A stretch of DNA of 64,000 bases from Rutidosis leptorrhynchoides (taxonomy: Eukaryota > Streptophyta > Magnoliopsida > Asterales > Asteraceae): NCBI RefSeq assembly GCF_046630445.1, contig NC_092334.1:101379501-101443500 (forward strand), in the 5' to 3' direction. The notes below the pieces were generated by a model that worked only from the letters and a program-made list of their open reading frames with translations, had not been told where the DNA came from and did not search any database. The position numbers were made by a program, and so were the translations under genes. This document shows positions 51,444-63,461 of this stretch, piece after piece. Numbering within the stretch: position 1 is the first letter of the stretch; the number at the start of each line of letters is the position of its first letter.

Positions 51444-52605
51444 TTAATGTGCGATATCGGGAAACAAATGTGGGTACTTCAGCTTCATTTGGTCTTCTCG
51501 TTCCCAAGTAAATTCAGGTCCTCTACGAGCATTCCAACGAACCTTAATGATTGGTATCTTACTTTGTTTGAGTCGTTTGACCTCACGATCCATAATTTCG
51601 ACGGGTTCTTCGACGAAATTTAGTTTCTCGTCAATCTTAATTTCGTCTAAAGGGATAATGAGATCTTCGGTAGCTAGGCATTTCTTCAGGTTCGAAACAT
51701 GAAAGGTGTTGTGAATCTTTTCTAATTGTGGAGGTAGCTCAAGTCGATAGGCCACCGACCCAATGCGTTTTTCAATCTTGAATGGCCCAATGTATCTTGA
51801 GCTCAATTTCCCCCGCTTTCCAAAATAAATAACACCTTTCCAAGGTGATACCTTAAGCATAACCATATCACCCTCCTCAAACTCTAAAGGTTTTCTCCTA
51901 ACATCTGCATAGCTCTTTTGTCGACTCCGGGCTGTTTTCAATCGTTGCTGAATCTGAATGATTTTATCGGTGGTTTCTTGGATAATTTCTGGACCTGTAA
52001 TCTGTTTATCCCCCACATCACTCCAACAAATCGGAGATCTGCACTTCCTACCATAAAGTGCCTCGAATGGTGCCGCCTCAATACTAGAATGGTAGCTGTT
52101 GTTGTAGGAAAACTCAGCTAATGGTAGATGTCGATCCCAACTACTTCCAAAATCAATAACACATGCTCGTAGCATGTCTTCGAGTGTCTGAATTGTCCTT
52201 TCACTCTGCCCATCAGTTTGTGGATGATAGGCAGTACTTAAATCTAGACGAGTTCCCAACGCTTCGTGTAATGCCTGCCAGAATCTGGAAGTAAATCTGC
52301 TATCACGATCAGAGATAATAGAGATTGGTATACCATGTCTAGAAACAACTTCTTTCAGGTATAATTGTGCTAATTTCTCTATACCATCCTCTTCTTTTAT
52401 TGGTAGAAAGTGTGATGACTTAGTAAGATGATCGACTATTACCTCTCGGTAACTTAGCAATGAAATCCATGGTAATGTTTTCCCATTTTCATTCTGGGAT
52501 TTTAGGTTGTTGGAGTAGACCCGATAGTTTCTGATGTTCAGCTTTGACTTTAGAACAAGTCAAACATGCTCCTACATATGTGGCTATATTGGCCTTCATT
52601 CCTGG
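51444..52605 (-). pseudogene. pol: T1 integrase 3' part with chromodomain
   Basis: A 338-residue open frame (52460-51444) holds the integrase core, with the second Asp in ISDRDSRF and the Glu in DGQSERTIQ, then the C-terminal domain ([12 protein letters not shown]). It ends with a chromodomain ([17 protein letters not shown]... [17 protein letters not shown]). The chromodomain marks the chromovirus clade and would guide integration to modified chromatin. Upstream, 52460-52605 continues the zinc-binding end ([15 protein letters not shown]), but a TGA at 52489-52491 replaces a Trp codon of T2. A small deletion near 52447 also shifts the frame around the first catalytic Asp. The gene is broken further by the T2 insertion. 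Confidence 0.9.
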
Positions 52606-52808
52606 TGTAGTGACCCGAACTTTTCCATGTTTATATATATTAATTGAGATTGATATTTACATGATTAAATGTTTCCAATATGTTTAGCAATCAAACTTGT
52701 TAAGACTTGATTAATTGAAATAGGTTTCATATAGACAATTGACCACCCAAGTTGACCGGTGATTCACGAACGTTAAAACTTGTAAAAACTATATGATGAC
52801 ATATATAT

Positions 52809-52871
<63 letters not shown>

Positions 52872-55800
52872 ACATGATATTATGATAAGTAAACATATCA
52901 TTAAGTATATTAACAATGAACTACATATGTAAAAACAAGACTACTAACTTAATGATTTTTAAACGAGACATATATGTAACGATTATCGTTGTAAAGACAT
53001 TTAATGTATATATATATCATATTAAGAGATATTCATACATGATAATATCATGATAATATAATAATTTAAAATCTCATTTGATATTATAAACATTGGGTTA
53101 ACAACATTTAACAAGATCGTTAACCTAAAGGTTTCAAAACAACACTTACATGTAACGACTAACGATGACTTAACGACTCAATTAAAATGTATATACATGT
53201 AGTGTTTTAATATATATTTATACACTTTTGAAAGACTTCCATACACTTATCAAAATACTTATACTTAACAAAAATGCTTACAATTACATCCTCGTTCAGT
53301 TTCATCAACAATTCTACTCGTATGCACCCGTATTCGTACTCGTACAATACACAGCATTTAGATGTATGTACTATTGGTATATACACTCCAATGATCAACT
53401 CTTAGCAGCCCATGTGAGTCACCTAACACATGTGGGAACCATCATTTGGCAACTAGCATGAAATATCTCATAAAATTACAAAAATATGAGTAATCATTCA
53501 TGACTTATTTACATGAAAACAAAATTACACATCCTTTATATCTAATCCATACACCAACGACCAAAAACACCTACAAACACTTTCATTCTTCAATTTTCTT
53601 CATCTAATTGATCTCTCTCAAGTTCTATCTTCAAGTTCTAAGTGTTCTTCATAAATTCTACAAGTTCTAGTTACATAAAATCAAGAATACTTTCAAGTTT
53701 GCTAGCTCACTTCCAATCTTGTAAGGTGATCATCCAACCTCAAGAAATCTTTGTTTCTTACAGTAGGTTATCATTCTAATACAAGGTAATAATCATATTC
53801 AAACTTTGATTCAATTTCTATAACTATAACAATCTTATTTCAAGTGATGATCTTACTTGAACTTGTTTTCGTGTCATGATTCTGCTTCAAGAACTTCGAG
53901 CCATCCAAGGATCCGTTGAAGCTAGATCCATTTTTTTCTTTTCCAGTAGGTTTATCCAAGGAACTTAAGGTAGTAATGATGTTCATAACATCATTCGATT
54001 CATACATATAAAGCTATCTTATTCGAAGGTTTAAACTTGTAATCACTAGAACATAGTTTAGTTAATTCTAAACTTGTTCGCAAACAAAAGTTAATCCTTC
54101 TAACTTGACTTTTAAAATCAACTAAACACATGTTCTATATCTATATGATATGCTAACTTAATGATTTAAAACCTGGAAACAAGAAAAACACCGTAAAACC
54201 GGATTTACGCCGTCGTAGTAACACTGCGGGCTGTTTTGGGTTAGTTAATTAAAAACTATGATAAACTTTGATTTAAAAGTTGTTATTCTGAGAAAATTAT
54301 TGTTATTATGAACATGAAACTATATCCAAAAATTATGGTTAAACTCAAAGTGGAAGTATGTTTTCTAAAATGGTCATCTAGACGTCGTTCTTTCGACTGA
54401 AATGACTACCTTTACAAAAACGACTTGTAACTTATTTTTCCGACTATAAACCTATACCTTTTCTGTTTAGATTCATAAAATAGAGTTCAATATGAAACCA
54501 TATCAATTTTATTCACTCAAAACGGATTTAAAATGAAGAAGTTATGGGTAAAATAAGATTGGATAATTTTTCTCATTTTAGCTACGTGAAAATTGGTAAC
54601 AAATCTATTCCAACCATAACTTAATCAACTTGTATTGTATATTATGTAATCTTGAGATACCATAGACACGTATACAATGTTTCGACCTATCATGTCGACA
54701 CATCTATATATATTTCGGAACAACCATAGACACTCTATATGTGAATGTTGGAGTTAGCTATACAGGGTTGAGGTTGATTCCTAAATATATATAGTTTGAG
54801 TTGTGATCAATACTGAGATACGTATACACTGGGTCGTGGATTGATTCAAGATAATATTTATCGATTTATTTCTGTACATCTAACTGTGGACAACTAGTTG
54901 TAGGTTACTAACGAGGACAGCTGACTTAATAAACTTAAAACATCAAAATATATTAAAAGTGTTGTAAATATATTTTGAACATACTTTGATATATATGTAT
55001 ATATTGTTATAGGTTCGTGAATCAACCAGTGGCCAAGTCTTACTTCCCGACGAAGTAAAAATCTGTGAAAGTGAGTTATAGTCCCACTTTTAAAATCTAA
55101 TATTTTTGGGATGAGAATACATGCAGGTTTTATAAATGATTTACAAAATAGACACAAGTACGTGAAACTACATTCTATGGTTGAATTATCGAAATCGAAT
55201 ATGCCCCTTTTTATTAAGTCTGGTAATCTAGGAATTAGGGAACAGACACCCTAATTGACGCGAATCCTAAAGATAGATCTATCGGGCCCAACAAGCCCCA
55301 TCCAAAGTACCGGATGCTTTAGTACTTCGAAATTTATATCATGTCCGAAGGAGGATCCCGGAATGATGGGGATATTCATATATGCATATTGTTAATGTCG
55401 ATTACCAGGTGTTCACCATATGAATAATTTTTATCTCTATGTATGGGATGTGTATTGAAATATGAAATCTTGTGGTCTATTGTTACAATTTGATATATAT
55501 AGGTTAAACCTATAACTCACCAACATTTTTGTTGACGTTTAAAGCATGTTTATTCTCAGGTGAATACTAAGAGCTTCCGCTGTTGCATACTAAAATAAGG
55601 ACAAGATTTGGAGTCCATGTTTGTATGATATTGTGTAAAAACTGTATTCAAGAAACTGATTTCGATGTAACATATTGTATTGTAAACCATTATGTAATGG
55701 TCGTGTGTAAACAGGATATTTTAGATTATCATTAGTTGATAATCTACGTAAAGCTTTTTAAACCTTTATTTATGAAATAAAGGTTATGGTTTGTTTTAAA

Positions 55801-55902
55801 AATGAATGCAGTCTTTGAAAAATGTCTCATATAGAGGTCAAAACCTCGCAACGAAATCAATTAATATGGAACGTTTTTAATCAATAAGAACGGGACATTT
55901 CA
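52606..55902 (+). repeat. T2 5' LTR (3.3 kb)
   Basis: Starts TGTAGTGACCCG and ends GGGACATTTCA. It contains a TA microsatellite (52808-52867). The stretch near 54655-54910 is also found inside B1 (26560-26870). No paired palindromes of the Athila type were found upstream of a TATA box in it. Confidence 0.9.
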
Positions 55903-55904
55903 GT

Positions 55905-55916
55905 TGGTATCCGAGC
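55905..55916 (+). other. T2 primer-binding site
   Basis: TGGTATCCGAG, two bases after the LTR. It differs from the B1 site TGGTATCAGAG by one base, which may weaken priming or reflect decay. Confidence 0.8.
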
Positions 55917-56111
55917 GTTGGTCTTAGAGAACCAGAATTTTGCATTAGTGTGTCTTATCGAGTTTGTTAGGATGCATTAGTGAGTCTGGACTTCGACCGT
56001 GTTTACTTGAAAAATGATTGCTTAACAAATTTTGTTGGAAACTATATATTTTTAACATGTGAATATTATGTGATATATTAATCTCTTAACGCGTTTGATA
56101 TTATGTGATAG

Positions 56112-56720
56112 ATGTCTACCTCTAGAACAAGTCCCATTGACTCACCTAATAATAATGAAGAGTCAAATGTAAATTGGAATGATTCATGGACTGATTCACA
56201 AGTTCCCAAAGAGGAACCGGAAGAAGAGTCGGAACCGGAAGAAGAATCGGAACCGGAAGAAGAATCGGAACCTGATGAAGAAATAGAACCGGTGGGAGAA
56301 ATAATAAAACGGTTAAGTAAAAGAAAATCCTCAACCAACCGACCAAGGTTAATTATGGTCAATGGTGTTTCCGCCAAGGAAGCAAAATATTGGGAGGATT
56401 ACCAATTCTCCGATGAATCGGATTCCGACGAGAATTCCGATGATGTTATAGAAATTACCCCAACAAAATTTAAAAAGGCAAAAGAAAATAATAAGGGAAA
56501 GGGCATAAAAATAGAGAAATCTAATTCCAACCCCGATGAACTTTATATGTATCGTCAACCCCCGAAGTCCTTAAGTTGTAACAATGACCCGGGAACCTCT
56601 AAACCACCAGGTTTTTCTAAACCAATGTGGAAAACGACGGCTCGTGTTAGGGGAACATCATATATCCCTAAAAACTTGGAAAAACAAACCAAAACCGAAG
56701 AAGAAGAAACGAGCGAGTAG
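56112..56720 (+). CDS. T2 accessory ORF, acidic low-complexity protein
   Basis: 202 residues from ATG 56112. The N-terminal third holds four tandem repeats of about 6 residues (EEESEP type), encoded by an 18-bp DNA repeat (GAACCGGAAGAAGAATCG) at 56214-56290. A short basic patch (RLSKRKSSTNRPRL), then VSAKEAKYWEDYQFSDE and a Lys-rich end follow. It is predicted to be largely disordered and has no signal peptide or membrane segment. I recognise no family. It lies 207 bp after the LTR and 144 bp before the F-box ORF, so all three T2 products may come from one genomic RNA or from spliced RNAs. Confidence 0.6.
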   Translation: MSTSRTSPIDSPNNNEESNVNWNDSWTDSQVPKEEPEEESEPEEESEPEEESEPDEEIEPVGEIIKRLSKRKSSTNRPRLIMVNGVSAKEAKYWEDYQFSDESDSDENSDDVIEITPTKFKKAKENNKGKGIKIEKSNSNPDELYMYRQPPKSLSCNNDPGTSKPPGFSKPMWKTTARVRGTSYIPKNLEKQTKTEEEETSE

Positions 56721-56864
56721 GAATAAGATAGTTGTATTCGTGTGGTGTAACATATGTAATATAGTATGCTTATGCTTTATGATATATGTAAAAATTGCTT
56801 GTATTAATAAGTATTTTTTTTTATGAATCTAACTCTTGTCTATTTTACAGTATAAAAACACAAA

Positions 56865-57549
56865 ATGGATAGACAACCCAATATTTTAAGAGACCTACCC
56901 GGAGAAATGATTGATGAAATCTTGTCTAGAGTCGGTCAGAATTCTTTGGCACAACTATTTAAGGCGAGATCAGTTTGTAAGACATTCGAAGAGCGTTCCA
57001 AGAATGCCTTGGTTTATAAAAGGCTTTCGTTCGAAAGATGGGGGATATCACATTGGGAAATCCATAAGTTACGATGTGTTTACTTTGACGCATATATTGC
57101 GGGGAACCCAAATGCTATTTTACGCAGTGGGTTAAGAAATTATTTTGACTCAATATATCTGAAAATTGGACTTCGTGATTTAGAAAAAAGCGGCTAACAT
57201 GCAACATACAGAAGCATGTTATACTTACGGATTAGTAATGTTCGCTTCTCACCAAAGTGAGAACAAGAACATCGGGCTACAACTATTAAACAAAACGTTC
57301 CTACAAGTGACGGAGTCGGTACTTGGGGTAAGAAATGAGGTTTTTAGATTGTTACGGGACTGTTGGACATTACGTAACCCTCGTCCCTTTGATGACGTTA
57401 CAACACGCTGTCTTATCAACGGCCATAACGGTTATGTTCCACAAGACCAAGGATGGGAAGTAATCCTAGTAAAACCAGAATGCATGACTTGTTTCTGGAC
57501 GTATGAATTACGTGTCTTTATTGCCTTTGTTGAACGACTTGTGTACTAG
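56865..57549 (+). pseudogene. F-box gene carried by T2, frameshifted
   Basis: The first half (56865-57197, 110 residues) has an N-terminal F-box (residues about 6-50: LRDLPGEMIDEILSRV, SLAQLFKARSVCKTF), which would bind SKP1 in an SCF ubiquitin ligase. Sequence like GNPNAILRSGLRNYF follows. The second half (57199-57549) has ACYTYGLVMF and IGLQLLNK, similar to the Sel1/TPR-like tail of plant F-box proteins of the At1g67623 type. A stop at 57195-57197 separates the halves because the A-run at 57184-57189 puts the frame off by one base. The two pieces are therefore one broken gene. It lies between the acidic ORF and gag, inside the element. Confidence 0.8.
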
Positions 57550-57890
57550 CTAGAATTATCTTCACAACCATCTTGTATCAAATTTATTGTGTGCTATATT
57601 TCATGCTATATGTAAAATAAGCGGTATTGTAAGTTTGTAAAATATTGTGTAAAAGTTTGAACGCGAAATATTATTATAATCAGTTTTTCATATAGAATTG
57701 TAGTAGTTGAATTGTATATTAGCTACTAAGTATGAACTTAACGGGTAGGTACTACCCGAATTTAAACTTATAAAATGCTAATATGAAGAAAAAGCTTTTA
57801 TAAATGAGTTCATATTATGCTACGAAATACTATTAACTACTCTTAATATTCTGTATGATTAACATGTTCCATTTGACTATTTTGAAGGAA
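57550..57890 (+). other. T2 spacer before gag with a polypurine-like palindrome
   Basis: About 340 bp, AT-rich. CGGGTAGGTACTACCCG (57742-57758) is a palindrome that begins with the same TTAACGGGTAGGTAC found just before the B1 3' LTR. A copy with a shorter right side is in B1 (26137-26152). Confidence 0.5.
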
Positions 57891-60800
57891 ATGGCACCGA
57901 CTACTCGACACACCGTGAATATGAATGAAGAGGAATTTCGTACTTTTCTAGCTTCAAACATAGCCGCAGTACAGGCTGCGCTACATACCAACAATAACCT
58001 TGGATCTAGCAGTACAGGAAATCGTGTAGGATGCACCTACAAAGAATTCACTGCCTGCAAACCTTTGGAATTTGATGGAACCGAAGGACCGATCGGATTG
58101 AAACGGTGGACCGAGAAGGTCGAATCGGTGTTTGCCATAAGTAAGTGTACTGAAGAGGACAAAGTGAAGTACGCTACGCATACCTTCACCTGTTCTGCAT
58201 TAACATGGTGGAATACCTATCTAGAGCAAGTGGGACAAGACGATGCGTACGCACTACCGTGGTCAGCATTCAAGCACTTGATGAACGAGAAGTACCGTCC
58301 CAGAACCGAGGTCAATAAGCTCAAGACAGAACTTAGAGGGTTACGAACCCAAGGATTTGATATTACCACGTACGAAAGACGATTCACAGCGGGAGCGTTC
58401 GAAGATGAGGAAGAGAAGATCGACGCGTTTGTGAAAGGATTACCGGAAAGAATCCAAGAAGATATAAGTTCACACGAGCCCGCCTCCATACAACAGGCAT
58501 GTAGAATGGCTCATAAACTAGTGAACCAGATTGAAGAAAGAATTAAAGAACAGACTGCTGAAGAGGCCAATGTGAAGCAAGTCAAAAGAAAGTGGGAGGA
58601 AAACGGTGATAAGAATCACCAATACAACAACAACAGCAATTATAACAATAATCGCAACAATTATCCCAACAATCGCAACATCAATCGCAACTACAACAAA
58701 CGGCCCAACAACAACAACAACAACAGCAACAACAACAATCATCCCAACAACAATAATAACCACAATAACAACAACAATCAGAAGCAGCTATGTCAAAGGT
58801 GTGAAAAGTATCACTCGGGGTTCTGCACCAAATTTTGCAACAAGTGTAAAAGAAATGGTCATAGCGCGGCGAAGTGTGAGGTCTACGGACCAGGGGTTAA
58901 TAGAACGAAAGGAACAAATGGTGTCGGAACGAGTAATGGCGGAGCAAGTAGTGTCGGAGCAAGTTATGCCAATGTAGTTTGTTATAAATGTGGAAAACCG
59001 GGCCACATTATTAGAAATTGCCCGAACCAGGAGAACACGAATGGACAAGGCCGCGGAAGAGTTTTCAATATTAATCCGGCAGAGGCACAGGAAGACCCAG
59101 AGCTTGTTACGGGTACGTTTCTTATTGACAATAAATCTGCTTACGTTTTATTTGATTCGGGTGCGGATAGAAGCTATATGAGTAGAGATTTTTGTGCTAA
59201 ATTAAGTTGTCCATTGACGCCTTTAGATAGTAAATTTTTACTCGAATTAGCAAATGGTAAATTAATTTCAGCAGATAATATATGTCGTGATCGAGAAATT
59301 AAACTGGCTAGCAAAACATTTAAGATTGATTTGATACCAGTAGAGTTAGGGAGTTTTGATGTGATAATCGGTATGGACTGGTTGAAAAAAGTGAAAGCAA
59401 AGATCGTTTGTTACAAAAATGCAATTCGCATTATACGAGAAAAAGGAAAACCCTTAATGGTGTACGGAGAAAAGGGCAACACGAAGCTACATCTTATTAG
59501 TAATTTGAAGGCACAAAAACTAATAAGAAAAGGTTGCTATGCTGTTCTAGCACACGTCGAGAAAGTACAAACTGAAGCAAAGAGCATCAATGATGTTCCC
59601 ATTGCAAAAGAATTTCCCGATGTATTTCCGAAAGAATTACCGGGATTACCCCCACATCGATCCGTTGAATTTCAAATAGATCTTGTACTAGGAGCTGCAC
59701 CAATAGCTCGTGCTCCTTACAGACTCGCACCCAGCGAGATGAAAGAACTGCAAAGCCAATTACAAGAACTTTTAGAGCGTGGTTTCATTCGACCATGCAC
59801 ATCACCGTGGGGAGCTCCTGTTTTGTTTGTCAAGAAGAAAGATGGTACATTCAGGTTGTGTATCGACTACCGAGAGTTGAACAAACTTACCATCAAGAAC
59901 CGCTACCCACTACCGAGAATCGACGACTTATTTGATCAACTACAAGGCTCGTCTGTTTATTCAAAGATTGACTTACGTTCCGGGTATCATCAAATGCGGG
60001 TGAAAGAAGATGATATTCCAAAGACTGCTTTCAGAACACGTTACGGTCATTACGAGTTTATGGTCATGCCGTTTGGTTTAACTAATGCACCAGCTGTGTT
60101 CATGGACCTTATGAACCGAGTGTGTGGACCATACCTTGACAAGTTTGTCATTGTTTTCATTGATGACATACTTATTTACTCAAAGAATGACCAAGAACAC
60201 GGTGAACATTTGAGAAAGGTGTTAGAAGTATTGAGGAAGGAAGAATTGTACGCTAAGTTTTCAAAGTGTGCATTTTGGTTGGAAGAAGTTCAATTTCTCG
60301 GTCACATAGTGAACAAAGAAGGTATTAAGGTGGATCCGGCAAAGATAGAAACTGTTGAAAAGTGGGAAACCCCGAAAACTCCGAAACACATACGCCAGTT
60401 TTTAGGACTAGCTGGTTACTACAGAAGGTTCATCCAAGACTTTTCCAGAATAGCAAAACCCTTCACTGCATTAACGCATAAAGGGAAGAAATTTGAATGG
60501 AATGATGAACAAGAGAAAGCGTTTCAGTTATTGAAGAAAAAGCTAACTACGGCACCTATATTGTCATTGCCTGAAGGGAATGATGATTTTGTGATTTATT
60601 GTGACGCATCAAAGCAAGGTCTCGGTTGTGTATTAATGCAACGAACGAAGGTGATTGCTTATGCGTCTAGACAATTGAAGATTCACGAACAAAATTATAC
60701 GACGCATGATTTGGAATTAGGCGCGGTTGTTTTTGCATTAAAGACTTGGAGGCACTACTTATATGGGGTCAAAAGTATTATATATACCGACCACAAAAGT

Positions 60801-61642
60801 CTTCAACACATATTTAATCAGAAACAACTGAATATGAGGCAGCGTAGGTGGATTGAATTATTGAATGATTACGACTTTGAGATTCGTTACCACCCGGGGA
60901 AGGCAAATGTGGTAGCCGATGCCTTGAGCAGGAAGGACAGAGAACCCATTCGAGTAAAATCTATGAATATAATGATTCATAATAACCTTACTACTCAAAT
61001 AAAGGAGGCGCAACAAGGAGTTTTAAAAGAGGGAAATTTAAAGGATGAAATACCCAAAGGATCGGAGAAGCATCTTAATATTCGGGAAGACGGAACCCGG
61101 TACAGGGCTGAAAGGATTTGGGTACCAAAATTTGGAGATATGAGAGAAATGGTACTCAGAGAAGCTCATAAAACCAGATACTCAATACATCCGGGAACGG
61201 GGAAGATGTACAAGGATCTCAAGAAACATTTTTGGTGGCCGGGTATGAAAGCCGATGTTGCTAAATACGTAGGAGAATGTTTGACGTGTTCTAAGGTCAA
61301 AGCTGAGCATTAGAAACCATCAGGTCTACTTCAACAACCCGAAATCCCGGAATGGAAATGGGAAAACATTACCATGGATTTCATCACTAAATTGCCAAGG
61401 ACTGCAAGTGGTTTTGATACTATTTGGATAATAGTTGATCGTCTCACCAAATCAGCACACTTCCTGCCAATAAGAGAAGATGACAAGATGGAGAAGTTAG
61501 CACGACTGTATTTGAAGGAAGTCATCTCCAGACATGGAATACCAATCTCTATTATCTCTGATAGGGATGGCAGATTTATTTCAAGATTCTGGCAGACGTT
61601 ACAGCAAGCATTAAGAACTCGTCTAGACATGAGTACTGCTGA
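57891..61642 (+). pseudogene. gag-pol: T2 gag-pol, truncated by A3, with one in-frame stop
   Basis: I choose ATG 57891 ([11 protein letters not shown]); an upstream in-frame ATG at 57855 is less likely. In order: Gag domain (residues about 45-200); Asn-rich linker (about 240-300) encoded by AAC/AAT repeats; zinc region ending in the standard knuckle [14 protein letters not shown] (about 365-378); retropepsin ([10 protein letters not shown], near 422); reverse transcriptase with FIDD near 757; RNase H (CDASKQGLG near 904, ADALSRK); integrase zinc finger; and the start of the core. TAG at 61311-61313 lies where T1 has CAG, a likely C-to-T change. The frame then stays open to the A3 insertion. 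The RT and RNase H motifs are intact, but the integrase is cut after its second catalytic Asp (ISDRDGRF). Confidence 0.95.
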
Positions 61643-63461
61643 TGATGTAGCGTGAGGGTACGAAATAGTATTATTTTTAATACAAAATACTACAAAATAT
61701 GACACAAGTTTTATTAATTTACGGATGGGATATACCTAAACCTTGCTACAACACTATAGGCAGTGTACCTAATCGTAGAGTAGTGTAGTTTTTAGTAAGT
61801 CCGGTTCGTTCCACAGGGAGCTGGTGATACTTACTATATTTTTAACTATATTTATATAAAATATATATAATTATATAAGTAGTAATCTTATTATAAAAGG
61901 GGGGTTTTACCGTTTAATGACCGGTTTGTCGATTCTATATTTTAAGCGTAAAGATAAATGACGATAATTAAAGTGCGTAAAATAATGACAATAAATAAAA
62001 TGGCAGTAAATAAAATTACGAGTAATAAAATGACAGTAAATAAAGATACGATGAGAAATATAATAAAAGAATTATGCTTATTTAAACTTCCGTAATCATG
62101 ATGTTTGACGTGTTGATTTTAATTTATTACCATGGGTTAATTGTCCTTTGTCCTGGTTTATTTGATACGTCTATCTGGTTTTTGTCCATAATAGTCCATC
62201 GGTCATAAAAATAAAGTGCGAGTATCCTCGTCAAATTACCCTTATTACCCGAAGTCAAATATTCCAACTGATTAAGGATTTAAACTGTGACGCAGTTATC
62301 ACCTCTGTCAACAATTACACCAGTTATCACTGTATGTAATCCACCCCTGTTTTAATTAGTTTATGAATATTAATTCATCCACTTGATCAGAATGAATAAT
62401 CAATTACCCAACCCAATTGATTAATTAAATGATTATAACAGATTCTATATGAACATCACTAAATAGGACAACCATAATCATTATTAATTATTAGGTTAAT
62501 TAATTTGAAGATAGTTTCGACAGACTCCAATGAGTTGTCACTCAATTAGACAATACCCCCCATCTATTAATAGTCAATAGTTCAATTTCCACAAGTGTCG
62601 GTCTTTTGCCCAAACCTTAATTATGGTCCAAAGTTCAATAACCCCTTCTTAATATTTTAGCCCAACATCACGATTACTTCGGCTCAAATAAGCATAATAA
62701 TAACTTAGTTACGATACATTAATGTAAAAAGGTTGAACATAACTTACAATGATTAAAAATAGCGTAGCGTTACACGGACAGAATTTCGACTTACACACTC
62801 AAACGATCTCTATCATAAATCTTATTATTATCATAATTTAAAATTAAAATTAAGATTATTGTTATATCTTATTAAGTTAACATTATGATAGAGATATAGA
62901 ATATAGATATTGATAATTGATATTGATAAATAAGAAAAAGATAGAAAAAGGTGTGTTTTTACATTACGATTACAAAGCCTTTTATAGGCGAATTTAGAAA
63001 TTGAATTTTCACTTATGACCCCTGAACTATGCTCAATTAACAACTTTTTATTATTTAATATTATTCTTATTATGAATTATTTAAATATTATATTTTATTC
63101 TTGTGCATAGTTGACTCGTAATTTTTACACCGTTGCGTCGAGCGTTGAGAGTTGACTCTGGTCCCGGTTCCGGATTTTCGAATGTCCTTGCGTACAATTT
63201 TATATTTTGTACTTTGCGTTTTGTAACTTGTACTCTTGTCATTTTTAGACGTTCCTCATCAATAATTTGAACCTTTTTGATTGTATCTTGTACTTTTGAG
63301 CTTTTTGGACCTTTGTGTCTTCAATTCGTCGTTTTCGCCTTTTGTCTTCGCACTTATTTAAAATAAACGAATATTACTTGAAAATGGAACAATTGCAACT
63401 AAAATCTTGTCTTTCTTGGGGGATTTTGCTATGAAATATATGTTCCTTTTTAGCCTTATCA
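61643..63461 (-). repeat. A3 3' LTR (1.82 kb)
   Basis: On the minus strand it starts TGATAAGGC and ends CTACATCA. It is homologous to the A1 and A2 LTRs throughout. A TATA box (CTATAAAAGG, about 62977-62987 inverted) is present, but the palindrome pair of A1 and A2 is absent upstream of it. Confidence 0.9.

Noticed and set aside
56865..57549. Two separate small genes at 56865 and 57199
   Set aside because: They are one F-box gene broken by a single-base frameshift in an A-run.
58518..58977. ORFs antisense to or shifted from T2 gag (valine- or threonine-rich)
   Set aside because: Shadows of the Asn-rich repeat in the real frame.
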